DNA of 64,000 bases from Mycobacterium sp. Root135 (GTDB lineage: Bacteria; Actinomycetota; Actinomycetes; Mycobacteriales; Mycobacteriaceae), in NCBI RefSeq assembly GCF_001426545.1, contig NZ_LMEZ01000006.1, forward strand, positions 540,220 to 604,219. Reading direction: 5' to 3'. How positions within the stretch are numbered: the stretch's first letter is position 1; each line of letters begins with the position of its first letter. A program made the translations under genes and the position numbers. The notes below the pieces were generated by a model, which was not told where the DNA came from, made no database searches, and saw nothing but the letters and a program-made list of their open reading frames with translations. Positions 18,308 to 27,438 of this stretch are shown here, piece after piece.

Positions 18308-19378
18308 ATGAAGAAGCTCCTGGCATTGGCCTCGGCAGTCGCGTTGCTTGCCGGCTGCGGCGGCACTCCGCCCGCGCCGACGGCCATGCCCACCACGCCC
18401 ACCACCACCGGCCTGCTGCCGACGGGGGTGCCGACCGAGGGCACCCGGCCACCCGCCGACGCCCTGCCGCCGCCCGCGGAACCCGGTCGGGCACCCGTAC
18501 CGGCCACCACCCCACCCGGTCGCGTCGTCCCCGTCGGCGACTCGCCGGAGGGCGTCGTCGTCGACGCGGTCACCCGGACGGTCGCCGTCGCAAAGCGCAA
18601 TCCGTACGAGTTGGTGCTGATGAACGCCGACACCGGCGCGATCACGAAGCGGGTCCCGCTGCCCGGCGCCGTGCGACACCTGCAACTGGCCAAGCCCGGC
18701 GGACCCGTGCTGGTGCCCGTCGAGAGCGCCAACGCCCTGGTGCGCGTCGACCTGCCGGGCGGCACCGCCGAACCGCAAATCATCACCGGCACGGTTCCTC
18801 ACGACGCATCCGAGGCGCCAAACGGCAGCGTGTTCGTCGCCAACGAGCACGGCGGGACGACGACCGTCATCCGCGGCGACGACATCGTGAAGGTGTTCAC
18901 CGACAGCGTGCAGCCCGCAGGCATGGCACCGGTCGGCAACCTGATGGGGATGCTCGACGTCCGCAAGAACGACCTCACCGTCTACGACGCCGACAAGTTG
19001 ACGATCGTGGGCTCCACCCCGGCCGGTGACGGCCCGACCCACCTGGTCGCGGACAAGCACGGTCGATACGTCGCGGCCGACACTCGCGGCAACGCGGTCC
19101 GCGTCTTCAGCACCGAGCCGAAGGAGGTGGCCAGCGTGCCGCAGGCCGGGGCGCCCTACGGCATCGCCTACGACGCGACGCGCGACCGGTTGTGGGTCGC
19201 GTCGTCGGCCACCAACGAGGTCGTCGGCTACGACGTGGCAACCGACACTCCCCGCGAGGTCGCGCGGCTCGCGACGGTCCAGAATCCGTACACGCTCGGA
19301 GTCGACACCACCACCGGACGGTTGTTCGTCGCAGGCGTTTCCGGCGGCCTGGTACAGATCATGAATCCACCGGCCTAG
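18308..19378 (+). CDS. YncE-like beta-propeller lipoprotein
   Basis: A 356-residue exported lipoprotein with signal MKKLLALASAVALLAGC (Cys17 lipidated), a proline/threonine-rich linker to about residue 75, and a repeated propeller domain (GVVVDAVTRTVAVAKRN, THLVADKHGRYVAADTRG, YGIAYDATRDRLWVAS). Such repeats usually act as surface interaction or scaffold domains. Nothing indicates the ligand. It is followed by 9 bases and then the molybdoenzyme gene, so co-transcription is possible. Confidence 0.8.
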   Translation: MKKLLALASAVALLAGCGGTPPAPTAMPTTPTTTGLLPTGVPTEGTRPPADALPPPAEPGRAPVPATTPPGRVVPVGDSPEGVVVDAVTRTVAVAKRNPYELVLMNADTGAITKRVPLPGAVRHLQLAKPGGPVLVPVESANALVRVDLPGGTAEPQIITGTVPHDASEAPNGSVFVANEHGGTTTVIRGDDIVKVFTDSVQPAGMAPVGNLMGMLDVRKNDLTVYDADKLTIVGSTPAGDGPTHLVADKHGRYVAADTRGNAVRVFSTEPKEVASVPQAGAPYGIAYDATRDRLWVASSATNEVVGYDVATDTPREVARLATVQNPYTLGVDTTTGRLFVAGVSGGLVQIMNPPA

Positions 19379-19387
19379 ATTGGAAAC

Positions 19388-21736
19388 ATGGGTATTCGGC
19401 GTCGGATGACGGGTCGTGACGTAAGCCGCGACATCGCGGTGAACTACGACGAACACTCGGTTGCCACCACCGGTGCGGAGCACGAGGCAGCCGGGATGAA
19501 GGCGGTGATGGTCTCGCTGCACCGCGGCGTGACGTCCATGGGTCCGCTGCGCACGGCCGCGGCGCTCGTTCGGCTGAATCAGCGCAAGGGATTCGACTGC
19601 CCGGGCTGCGCCTGGCCCGAGGAACACGGCGGCCGCAAGTTCGCCGAGTTCTGCGAGAACGGCGCCAAGGCCGTCGCCGAAGAGGCGACCAAACGCGTGG
19701 TCACCCCCGACTTCTTCGCCCGGCATTCCATCGCCGACCTGGAGGAGCGTCCCGAATACTGGCTGAGCCAGCAGGGCAGGCTCACCCACCCGGTCATCCT
19801 GCGAGCCGGGGACGACCACTACCGCCCCATCAGCTGGGACCACGCCTACCACGTGATCGCCCAGCACCTCAACGCACTTGCCAGCCCCGACGAGGCGGTC
19901 TTCTACACCTCGGGGCGCACCAGCAACGAGGCCGCGTTCCTCTACCAACTGCTGGTCCGCAGCTTCGGCACCAACAACCTGCCGGACTGTTCGAACATGT
20001 GCCACGAGTCGTCCGGGACGTCGCTGACCGATTCGATCGGCATCGGCAAGGGATCGGTAACCGTCGAGGACCTCGAAGAGGCCGACGTCATCATCATCGC
20101 CGGGCAGAACCCCGGCACGAACCATCCGCGCATGCTGTCGGTGTTGGAGAAGGCAAAGGAGAAGGGCGCGAAGATCATTGCGATCAACCCGCTGCCCGAG
20201 GCCGGTCTGATGCGCTTCAAGGACCCGCAGAAGGTGCACGGGGTGATCGGCCACGGCATCGGCATCGCCGACGAGTTCGTCCAGATCCGGCTCGGTGGCG
20301 ACATGGCGCTGTTCGCCGGGCTGGGCCGGCTGCTGCTGGAGGCCCAGGACAAAGCGGGTCAAAGCGCCCAGATTGTCGACCGCGAGTTCATCGCCGAGCA
20401 CTGCGCCAACTTCGACGCCTACGAGGCGCAGACCAGAGCCGTCGACCTCGACACGGTGCTGGAGGCGACGGGCATCGACCGCAGCCAGCTGGATCGGCTC
20501 GCGAAGATGTTGATCGACTCCGACAAGACGATCGCCTGCTGGGCCATGGGCCTGACCCAACATCAGCACGCCGTCCCGATGATCTCCGAGCTGACCAACC
20601 TGCTTCTGCTACGCGGCATGATCGGCAAGCCGGGCGCGGGGGTGTGCCCGGTGCGCGGCCATTCCAACGTCCAGGGCGACCGCACCATGGGCATCTGGGA
20701 GAAGATGCCCGAAACCTTCCTGGAGGCACTGGATTCCGAGTTCGGCATCGTCAGCCCGCGCAAGCACGGCATGGACACCGTCGACGCCATCCGGGCCATG
20801 CGGGACGGTCACGCCTCGGTGTTCATGGGCATGGGCGGCAACTTCGCGATGGCGACGCCGGACACCGCGGTGACCGAGGCCGCGCTGCGCAGTTGCTCGC
20901 TCACCGTGCAGGTGTCGACGAAGCTGAACCGAAGCCACCTGACAGTCGGGCACACGGCACTAATTTTGCCGTCGCTGGGTCGCACCGACAAGGACTTGCA
21001 GCAAGGCGTCAAACAGCAAGTCTCCGTTGAGGACTCGATGTCCATGGTGCACTTGTCCCGCGGCAGCCTGCAACCGCCCGGCGAGCACGTACGCAGCGAA
21101 GTCGCGATCGTCAGCGAGCTGGCGCGCGCCGTGCTCGGCCCCGACCATCCCGTGCCGTGGGAGGCCTTCCGGGCCGACTACGACCGGGTCCGCGACGCCA
21201 TCGCGGCGGTGGTGCCCGGCTGCGCGGACTACAACCGCAAGGTCCGGCAGGCCGACGGCTTTCAGCTGCCCAACCCGCCGCGCGACTCCCGCGAGTTCCC
21301 CACCACGACGGGCAAGGCCAACTTCGCGGTCAACCCGCTGGAGTGGATACCCGTGCCGGAAGGTCGGCTGATCCTGCAGACCCTCCGCAGCCACGACCAG
21401 TACAACACCACCATCTACGGTCTCGACGATCGCTATCGGGGCGTCAAGGGTGGCCGTCGGGTGATCTTCGTCAACCCGGCCGACGTCGTCTCGCTCGGGT
21501 TCACCGACGGCGACCGCGTCGACTTGGTGTCCGAATACACCACTGCCGCAGGCAATCTCGAGGAACGTCGCGCCGAGGACTTCCTGATCGTGCCGTACTC
21601 CACGCCGGTCGGCAACGCGGCGGCCTACTATCCGGAGACCAACTCGCTGGTCGCGCTGGATCACGTGGCGGCCCGATCGAACACGCCGGTGTCCAAGGCC
21701 GTGCTGATCCGACTGGAGGCCCGCACTAATGGGTAG
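19388..21736 (+). CDS. FdhF/YdeP-family molybdopterin oxidoreductase
   Basis: A 782-residue member of the formate dehydrogenase alpha-like group (YdeP / Rv2900c type). The N-terminal part has only a CPGC pair, not the full four-cysteine Fe-S motif of classical FdhF; the bis-MGD binding region includes YTSGRTSNEAAF, SNMCHESSGTSLTDSIG, IIAGQNPGTNHPRML, RGHSNVQGDRTMG and the C-terminal TTGKANFAV. The next gene, fdhD, supplies the sulfur insertion step and overlaps by 8 bases. The electron donor is unknown; formate is not certain, and YdeP has been linked to acid resistance in enterobacteria. ATG at 19406 is an alternative start. Confidence 0.88.
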   Translation: MGIRRRMTGRDVSRDIAVNYDEHSVATTGAEHEAAGMKAVMVSLHRGVTSMGPLRTAAALVRLNQRKGFDCPGCAWPEEHGGRKFAEFCENGAKAVAEEATKRVVTPDFFARHSIADLEERPEYWLSQQGRLTHPVILRAGDDHYRPISWDHAYHVIAQHLNALASPDEAVFYTSGRTSNEAAFLYQLLVRSFGTNNLPDCSNMCHESSGTSLTDSIGIGKGSVTVEDLEEADVIIIAGQNPGTNHPRMLSVLEKAKEKGAKIIAINPLPEAGLMRFKDPQKVHGVIGHGIGIADEFVQIRLGGDMALFAGLGRLLLEAQDKAGQSAQIVDREFIAEHCANFDAYEAQTRAVDLDTVLEATGIDRSQLDRLAKMLIDSDKTIACWAMGLTQHQHAVPMISELTNLLLLRGMIGKPGAGVCPVRGHSNVQGDRTMGIWEKMPETFLEALDSEFGIVSPRKHGMDTVDAIRAMRDGHASVFMGMGGNFAMATPDTAVTEAALRSCSLTVQVSTKLNRSHLTVGHTALILPSLGRTDKDLQQGVKQQVSVEDSMSMVHLSRGSLQPPGEHVRSEVAIVSELARAVLGPDHPVPWEAFRADYDRVRDAIAAVVPGCADYNRKVRQADGFQLPNPPRDSREFPTTTGKANFAVNPLEWIPVPEGRLILQTLRSHDQYNTTIYGLDDRYRGVKGGRRVIFVNPADVVSLGFTDGDRVDLVSEYTTAAGNLEERRAEDFLIVPYSTPVGNAAAYYPETNSLVALDHVAARSNTPVSKAVLIRLEARTNG

Positions 21737-22553
21737 GGTCACCGCCCGTCGTCGGGCCAGCCACCTCACCGCCGACGGCGCGACCGCCAGGCCCGAGACG
21801 CTCGCCGTCGAAGAGCCCATGGAGATCCGCGTCAACGGCACCGCGCTCAGCGTGACGATGCGCACGCCCGGATCCGACGTCGAACTGACACAGGGGTTCC
21901 TACTGACCGAGGGCGTCATCGGCGCGCGCGCCGACATCCTCGCGGTGCAGTACTGCAGTGGCACCGGCGACGACGGGATGAACACCTACAACGTGCTCGA
22001 CGTGACGCTGGGAGCCGACGTTCCGGCGCCCAGCGTCGACGTGACCCGGAACTTCTACACCACGTCGTCGTGCGGGGTCTGCGGCAAGGGCTCGATCGAC
22101 GCCATCCGGCTCATCAGCCGCCACTCCCCCGGTGACGATCCCACCGTCGTCGCGTCGGAGACGTTGTCCGCCATGCCCACTCAGCTCCGCAGTGCGCAGC
22201 GCATCTTCGCCACCACCGGCGGGTTGCACGGTGCCGCACTGTTCGACGCCGACGGCACCATGCTCGTCGTCCGCGAGGACGTCGGCAGGCACAACGCCGT
22301 CGACAAGGTCATCGGGTGGGCGGTCGAGAACGACCGAATCCCGTTGACGGGCACGGTCCTACTGGTCAGCGGGCGCGCGTCGTTCGAGCTGACCCAAAAG
22401 GCCGTGATGGCAGGCATTCCCATCCTGGCCGCGGTCTCGGCCCCGTCGTCGCTCGCCGTCGACCTGGCCGCCCAGGCCGGCCTGACCCTTGTCGCGTTCC
22501 TGCGCGGCAGCTCGATGAACGTCTACACCCGCCAGGACCGCGTCAAGCACTGA
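21729..22553 (+). CDS. fdhD: formate dehydrogenase sulfurtransferase FdhD
   Basis: A 274-residue accessory protein that passes sulfur from a cysteine desulfurase to the Mo-bis-MGD cofactor. The two functional cysteines are in SSCGVCGKGS near residue 118; other family motifs are FATTGGLHGAALFD, REDVGRHNAVDKVIG and SGRASFELTQKAVMAGIP. It overlaps the molybdoenzyme gene, so the pair is translationally coupled and FdhD almost certainly matures that enzyme. Confidence 0.93.
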   Translation: MGRVTARRRASHLTADGATARPETLAVEEPMEIRVNGTALSVTMRTPGSDVELTQGFLLTEGVIGARADILAVQYCSGTGDDGMNTYNVLDVTLGADVPAPSVDVTRNFYTTSSCGVCGKGSIDAIRLISRHSPGDDPTVVASETLSAMPTQLRSAQRIFATTGGLHGAALFDADGTMLVVREDVGRHNAVDKVIGWAVENDRIPLTGTVLLVSGRASFELTQKAVMAGIPILAAVSAPSSLAVDLAAQAGLTLVAFLRGSSMNVYTRQDRVKH

Positions 22554-22651
22554 TCTCCACCCGATCTCCAGCCAACCTTCAAGCTCGATCGTCCCTCGTC
22601 GCGAAACATCGCACTCGTCGATGCACGCACTACTGGACGAGGGAGCCAACC

Positions 22652-23968
22652 ATGGCCGAGATTCTGATCGCAGCATGCCCGCACATCGGACACGTGTCCC
22701 CACTGCTCAACGTGGCCCGTGGGCTGGTGCGACGGGGACACACCGTCACCGTCCTCACTTCGGGACGATTCGCGCACCAGGTACGCGCGACGGGGGCGAC
22801 GGCTCGCGCGCTGCCCTTCGGCGCCGACCAGGGCGGTTCGCTCGACGACCTGCCCGGGCGCGCCGAGACATCGGGCGTGGACCGGCTCAACTTCGACGTC
22901 GAGCACATCTTCGTCCGACCCATGCCACTTCAGGCCGCGGCGCTGGACGAACTGATGGCCGCCACACGATACGACGTCATCCTGGCCGACGCCTTCTTCC
23001 TCGGCGTCCTGCCGATGTTGCTCGGCGACCCCGCCGCGCGGCCACCGGTGCTGAGCTACACGACGACGCCGCTGTTCCTCACCAGCCGGGACACCGCCCC
23101 GGGCGGCACCGGAATTCAGCCCCACATCGGAGCGACGGGGCGGCTACGCCACCGCGTACTCAACATGGTGGCGCAGAAGTACCTCCTGCGCCGGTCCCAC
23201 CAGGCCGCCGACACCATGCTCAAGGCACTCGGGCACCCCAAATTGCCGGTGTTCGTGCTTGATTCGGCCGTTCTCGCCGACCGCATGATCGTCCCCACGA
23301 TCCCCGAATTCGAATATCACCGCAGCGACCTGCCCGAGCACGTCCGCTTCGTCGGCGCGGTCAACCCGCTGCCGACCGACGGCTTCGTCGCACCGCCCTG
23401 GTGGCGGGAGTTGGCCACTGAACGTCCGATCGTCCACGTCACGCAGGGCACCGTGGACAACACCGATCTGAGCAGACTGATCGAGCCCACCATCGAAGCG
23501 CTCGCCGACGAGGACGTCACCGTCGTGGTGACCACGGGCGGGCGACCGGTCAGCGAGCTCCGACATCCATTGCCGCCGAACACGTTTGCAGCGGAGTTCA
23601 TCCCGCACGACATCCTGCTTCCGTCGGTCGACGTCATGGTGACCAACGGCGGGTACGGGGCCGTGCAGCGTGCCCTGACGGCCGGCGTGCCCCTGATCGT
23701 GGCGGGCGACACCGAGGACAAGCCGGAGGTCGCGGCACGCGTCGACTGGTTCGGCGTCGGGGTCAACTTGGGCACCGGGGTGCCCACCCCCACCATGGTC
23801 AAGCGCGCGGTGCGCCAGGTCGTCGGTGACGACAAGTATCGGAACGCGGCACGAAACCTGCAGTGCGCCCACGCCCGTCGAAACGGAGTCGCGGCGGTCG
23901 CCGACCTGGTCGACGAGGTCGTCGCCGAGCGCCGACTCAGCACCCCTGCGCACCCGTCGCATTTGTGA
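22652..23968 (+). CDS. GT1-family glycosyltransferase (UDP-sugar, GT-B fold)
   Basis: A 438-residue MGT/rhamnosyltransferase-like enzyme. The N-terminal acceptor half begins AEILIAACPHIGHVSPLLNV, and the donor half contains VHVTQGTVDN, AEFIPHDILLPSVDVMVTNGGYGAVQRAL and GVPLIVAGDTEDKPEVAARV, which is the nucleotide-sugar site with the HGG-type position replaced by NGG. GGGAG precedes ATG 22652. Relatives glycosylate lipids or natural products in mycobacteria. There is no partner gene that reveals the acceptor. Confidence 0.85.
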   Translation: MAEILIAACPHIGHVSPLLNVARGLVRRGHTVTVLTSGRFAHQVRATGATARALPFGADQGGSLDDLPGRAETSGVDRLNFDVEHIFVRPMPLQAAALDELMAATRYDVILADAFFLGVLPMLLGDPAARPPVLSYTTTPLFLTSRDTAPGGTGIQPHIGATGRLRHRVLNMVAQKYLLRRSHQAADTMLKALGHPKLPVFVLDSAVLADRMIVPTIPEFEYHRSDLPEHVRFVGAVNPLPTDGFVAPPWWRELATERPIVHVTQGTVDNTDLSRLIEPTIEALADEDVTVVVTTGGRPVSELRHPLPPNTFAAEFIPHDILLPSVDVMVTNGGYGAVQRALTAGVPLIVAGDTEDKPEVAARVDWFGVGVNLGTGVPTPTMVKRAVRQVVGDDKYRNAARNLQCAHARRNGVAAVADLVDEVVAERRLSTPAHPSHL

Positions 23969-23981
23969 TCCCCTGAGAGAC

Positions 23982-24434
23982 ATGACCAGAGACGAGATCA
24001 CCCAGCAGATCATCGCGGCGCGCCTCGCCAAGGGCCTGACGTGGCAGCACCTCGCCGATGCGGTCGACCGCCCGGTGGTGTGGACCACGGCCGCGCTGCT
24101 CGGCCAACACCCGATTCCGCCCGAGCAGGGTGCCGTGTTGGCTGCCTTGCTGGGCCTCGACAACGCGGCGCTCCCCGTGCTGGCAGCCGTCCCGATGCGC
24201 GGCGGATTCGAGGCCGCGGTGCCCACCGACCCGACCGTCTACCGGTTCTACGAGGCGCTGTCGGTGTACGGCGGGGCGATCAAGGAAATCATCCACGAGC
24301 AGTTCGGCGACGGCATCATGAGCGCCATCAACTTCAGCGTCAACGTCGAGAAGAAGCCGCACCCCGGCGGAGACCGCGTGGTGGTGACGCTCGACGGGAA
24401 GTTCCTGTCCTACGAATGGAACGCCGCCGAGTAG
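23982..24434 (+). CDS. cynS: cyanate hydratase (cyanase)
   Basis: Bicarbonate-dependent decomposition of cyanate to ammonia and CO2. 150 residues is the exact family size. The N-terminal helix bundle (TQQIIAARLAKGLTWQHLAD) precedes the active-site segment: YRFYEAL supplies Arg and Glu and GDGIMSAINFSV the Ser of the Arg/Glu/Ser centre. It lies 13 bases after the glycosyltransferase and ends at a strong palindrome shared with clpX. Confidence 0.95.
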   Translation: MTRDEITQQIIAARLAKGLTWQHLADAVDRPVVWTTAALLGQHPIPPEQGAVLAALLGLDNAALPVLAAVPMRGGFEAAVPTDPTVYRFYEALSVYGGAIKEIIHEQFGDGIMSAINFSVNVEKKPHPGGDRVVVTLDGKFLSYEWNAAE

Positions 24435-24446
24435 GCGCGTTGAGAA

Positions 24447-24491
24447 TGCACTGAGGGTCGTGAATCCAATGGATTCACGACCCTCAGTGCA
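24447..24491. terminator. bidirectional terminator palindrome between cynS and clpX
   Basis: A perfect 21-bp stem (24447-24467 with 24471-24491) and a 3-base loop AAT fill the 66-base gap between two convergent genes. There is no long T run on either side, so it fits the tractless hairpins reported for mycobacteria. Confidence 0.75.
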
Positions 24492-24500
24492 CTCTGAAAG

Positions 24501-25781
24501 CTAGGCGCTCTTCTCGCGCCGCTCGGCACGAGGTGGCTTGCGCGGCACGATGGTCGGCAAGACGTTGTCCTCGACGGTCTCCTTGGTCACCACGACCTTG
24601 GCGACGTCGTCGCGGCTGGGGATGTCGTACATCACCGGCAGCAGGACTTCTTCCATGATGGCGCGCAGACCGCGGGCACCAGTGCCGCGATGAATCGCCT
24701 GGTCGGCGATCGCGTCGAGGGCGTCCGGGGTGAACTCCAGCTCCACACCGTCCATCTCGAACAGCCGGTTGTACTGCTTCACCAACGCGTTCTTGGGCTG
24801 CGACAGGATGGTGACCAAGGACTCCTTGTCCAGGTTGGTCACCGACGCGACGACCGGCAGACGACCGATGAACTCCGGAATCAGACCAAACTTGATCAGA
24901 TCCTCGGGCATGACCTCCGCGAAGTGGTCCTGCGTGTCGATCTCGGCCTTGCTGCGCACCTCGGCACCGAAGCCGAGCCCACGCTTGCCGACGCGATCGG
25001 AGACGATGCGCTCCAGTCCCGCGAAGGCACCCGCCACGATGAACAGCACGTTCGTGGTGTCGATCTGGATGAACTCCTGGTGCGGGTGCTTGCGACCGCC
25101 CTGCGGGGGCACCGACGCCTGCGTGCCCTCGAGGATCTTCAGCAGTGCCTGCTGAACGCCCTCACCGGACACGTCACGGGTGATCGACGGGTTCTCGCTC
25201 TTGCGGGCGATCTTGTCGACCTCGTCGATGTAGATGATGCCGGTCTCGGCGCGCTTGACGTCGTAGTCGGCGGCCTGGATCAGCTTGAGCAGGATGTTCT
25301 CGACGTCCTCGCCGACGTAACCGGCTTCGGTCAGTGCCGTCGCATCCGCGATGGCGAACGGAACGTTGAGCATCTTGGCCAGCGTCTGGGCCAGGTAGGT
25401 CTTGCCGCAGCCGGTGGGGCCGAGCATCAAGATGTTCGACTTGGCCAGCTCGACGGGCTCGGCACGCGAGTCGCGCGACTTCTCCTGCGCCTGGATGCGC
25501 TTGTAGTGGTTGTAGACCGCGACCGCGAGGGTGCGCTTGGCCGTGTCCTGGCCGATGACGTACCCCTCGAGGAACTCGCGGATCTCGGCGGGCTTGGGCA
25601 GCTCGTCGAGTTTGACGTCGTCAGCGTCGGCCAGTTCTTCTTCGATGATCTCGTTGCAGAGGTCGATGCACTCGTCGCAGATGTACACGCCTGGGCCTGC
25701 GATGAGCTTCTTGACTTGCTTTTGGCTCTTTCCACAGAACGAGCACTTCAGCAGATCGCCGCCGTCTCCGATGCGCGCCAT
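24501..25781 (-). CDS. clpX: ClpX, unfoldase subunit of the Clp protease
   Basis: AAA+ ATPase that recognises, unfolds and feeds substrates to ClpP1P2. The 426-residue protein has the N-terminal C4 zinc domain (CSFCGK and YICDECIDLC), Walker A GPTGCGKT near residue 121, Walker B IIYIDEVDKI, a ClpP-docking IGF-type loop equivalent (RGLGFGAEV), sensor regions and the small C-terminal domain. It stands 304 bases downstream of clpP2 on the same strand and probably has its own promoter. Essential in mycobacteria. Confidence 0.98.
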   Translation of the reverse strand: MARIGDGGDLLKCSFCGKSQKQVKKLIAGPGVYICDECIDLCNEIIEEELADADDVKLDELPKPAEIREFLEGYVIGQDTAKRTLAVAVYNHYKRIQAQEKSRDSRAEPVELAKSNILMLGPTGCGKTYLAQTLAKMLNVPFAIADATALTEAGYVGEDVENILLKLIQAADYDVKRAETGIIYIDEVDKIARKSENPSITRDVSGEGVQQALLKILEGTQASVPPQGGRKHPHQEFIQIDTTNVLFIVAGAFAGLERIVSDRVGKRGLGFGAEVRSKAEIDTQDHFAEVMPEDLIKFGLIPEFIGRLPVVASVTNLDKESLVTILSQPKNALVKQYNRLFEMDGVELEFTPDALDAIADQAIHRGTGARGLRAIMEEVLLPVMYDIPSRDDVAKVVVTKETVEDNVLPTIVPRKPPRAERREKSA

Positions 25782-26085
25782 TGTCCCTGCGGCCCTACTT
25801 TCCTGATCGCCGTCGGTATGTCTCGGTGTGCAAGATCACCTCGGGGTTTCTCCCGACGCTACCCGTATGTTCCGGCGCCGTGCGACCGATAAAGCCGAAT
25901 AGCGCCGTTGGTATTCATCTGTGTAGAGGGAGAACATATCCCCTGCCGTAGCCCTTGGTCCTCCGGAACGCACCTCGCGCCGTTGGCGTGTCGTCAACCC
26001 AATCGGTGAGGCGACGTTCCGAATCCACGGTACGCGCGCCGGCGCAGTGCGATCCGCGGAAGAGCGGACCGCACCGCGGCGTGCG
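25782..26085. other. 304-bp non-coding gap between clpP2 and clpX
   Basis: No credible ORF or RNA was found. The length suggests a separate clpX promoter and leader, but I could not identify a convincing -35/-10 pair. It is AT-richer around 25900-25945. Confidence 0.5.
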
Positions 26086-26736
26086 TCAGGCTGGCTGTGC
26101 GGAGAGCTTGCGGTACGCCAGAACCGTGTCGATGATGCCGTACTCCTTGGCATCGGCGGCCGTGAGGATCTTGTCGCGGTCGGTGTCCTTGCGGATGACC
26201 GCGGCGTCCTTGCCCGTGTGAATGGCCAGCGTCGTGTCCATGAGGGTGCGCATGCGCTCGATCTCGGCGGCCTGAATCTCCAAGTCGGAGACCTGACCCT
26301 GGATCGCCCCACCGACGGCGGGCTGGTGAATCAGGATGCGCGCGTTGGGCAACGCCATCCGCTTGCCGGGCGTGCCCGCGGCGAGCAGCACGGCCGCGGC
26401 CGAGGCCGCCTGGCCGAGGCACACCGTCTGGATGTCGGCACGCACGTACTGCATGGTGTCGTAGATCGCCATCAGCGAGGTGAACGAACCACCGGGCGAG
26501 TTGATGTACATCGTGATGTCGCGGTCGGGGTCGAGAGACTCCAGCACCAGAAGCTGCGCCATGATGTCGTTCGCCGAGGCGTCGTCGACCTGTACGCCGA
26601 GGAAGATGATGCGTTCCTCGAACAGCTTGTTGTACGGGTTGGACTCCTTCATGCCGAAGCTGGAGTGCTCGATGAACGACGGAAGGATGTAGCGCGCCTG
26701 AATCGGATTCACGGCACCGCCGTGGGGCTGCGTCAT
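26086..26736 (-). CDS. clpP2: ATP-dependent Clp protease proteolytic subunit ClpP2
   Basis: One of the two ClpP rings of the mixed ClpP1P2 peptidase. 216 residues; the catalytic Ser lies in GQAASAAAVLL, the His in RILIHQPAVGG and the Asp near DTDRDKI. The N-terminal SFGMKESNPYNKLFEERI processing region is ClpP2-like. Its ATG overlaps the clpP1 TGA, coupling expression of the two subunits. Confidence 0.97.
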   Translation of the reverse strand: MTQPHGGAVNPIQARYILPSFIEHSSFGMKESNPYNKLFEERIIFLGVQVDDASANDIMAQLLVLESLDPDRDITMYINSPGGSFTSLMAIYDTMQYVRADIQTVCLGQAASAAAVLLAAGTPGKRMALPNARILIHQPAVGGAIQGQVSDLEIQAAEIERMRTLMDTTLAIHTGKDAAVIRKDTDRDKILTAADAKEYGIIDTVLAYRKLSAQPA

Positions 26737-27326
26737 GAGGCACTCCCGTTGAAGTTGGCGTGGGTGATGATGTGGTCGACGAAGCCGTACTCCAACGCCT
26801 CGGGGGCGGTGAACCAGCGGTCGCGGTCCGCGTCGGTCTCGATGCGCTCGAGAGTCTGACCGGTGAACTCGGAGTTGAGCCGGTTCATTTCCTTCTTCGT
26901 CAACGCGAACTGCTCGGCCTGGATCGCGATGTCGGCGGCGCTGCCACCGATGCCAGCGCTGGGCTGGTGCATCATGATCCGCGCGTGCGGCAGGGCGTAG
27001 CGCTTGCCCTTGGTGCCGGCGGCGAGCAGGAACTCGCCCATCGACGCGGCCAGACCCATGGCATAGGTGGCCACGTCACACGGCGCGAGGACCATCGTGT
27101 CGTAGATCGCCATGCCCGCGGTCACCGATCCGCCGGGCGAGTTGATGTAGAGGTTGATGTCCTTGCTGGGGTCCTCAGCGGCAAGCAGAAGGATCTGCGC
27201 GCACAGCCGGTTGGCGATGTCGTCGTCGACCTGGGTGCCCAGGAAGATGATCCGCTCGGCCAGCAACCGCTCATAGACGGAGTCGGTGAGGTTGAGCCCC
27301 GACGCGCCCGAACGCATGTCAGTCAC
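26733..27326 (-). CDS. clpP1: ATP-dependent Clp protease proteolytic subunit ClpP1
   Basis: Partner ring of ClpP2. The catalytic Ser is in MGLAASMGEFLL, the His in RIMMHQPSAG and the Asp in DADRDRW. GTG at 27326 (VTDMRSGAS) is chosen since it gives 197 residues, like M. tuberculosis ClpP1 (MSQVTDMRS start, recalled); ATG 27317 is also possible, while the open frame to 27380 would add an atypical N-terminus. It lies 112 bases downstream of tig. Confidence 0.95.
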   Translation of the reverse strand: MTDMRSGASGLNLTDSVYERLLAERIIFLGTQVDDDIANRLCAQILLLAAEDPSKDINLYINSPGGSVTAGMAIYDTMVLAPCDVATYAMGLAASMGEFLLAAGTKGKRYALPHARIMMHQPSAGIGGSAADIAIQAEQFALTKKEMNRLNSEFTGQTLERIETDADRDRWFTAPEALEYGFVDHIITHANFNGSAS

Positions 27327-27438
27327 GGCTGGAATACCTGCTTTCTCGAGTTTGCGTACTCGTTCACTGACACTAACCAAAGCTGCGCTGCCAGGACTCC
27401 CCAGACCGGGGTCGTTCGCTCACAGCGTCACTTCGGGG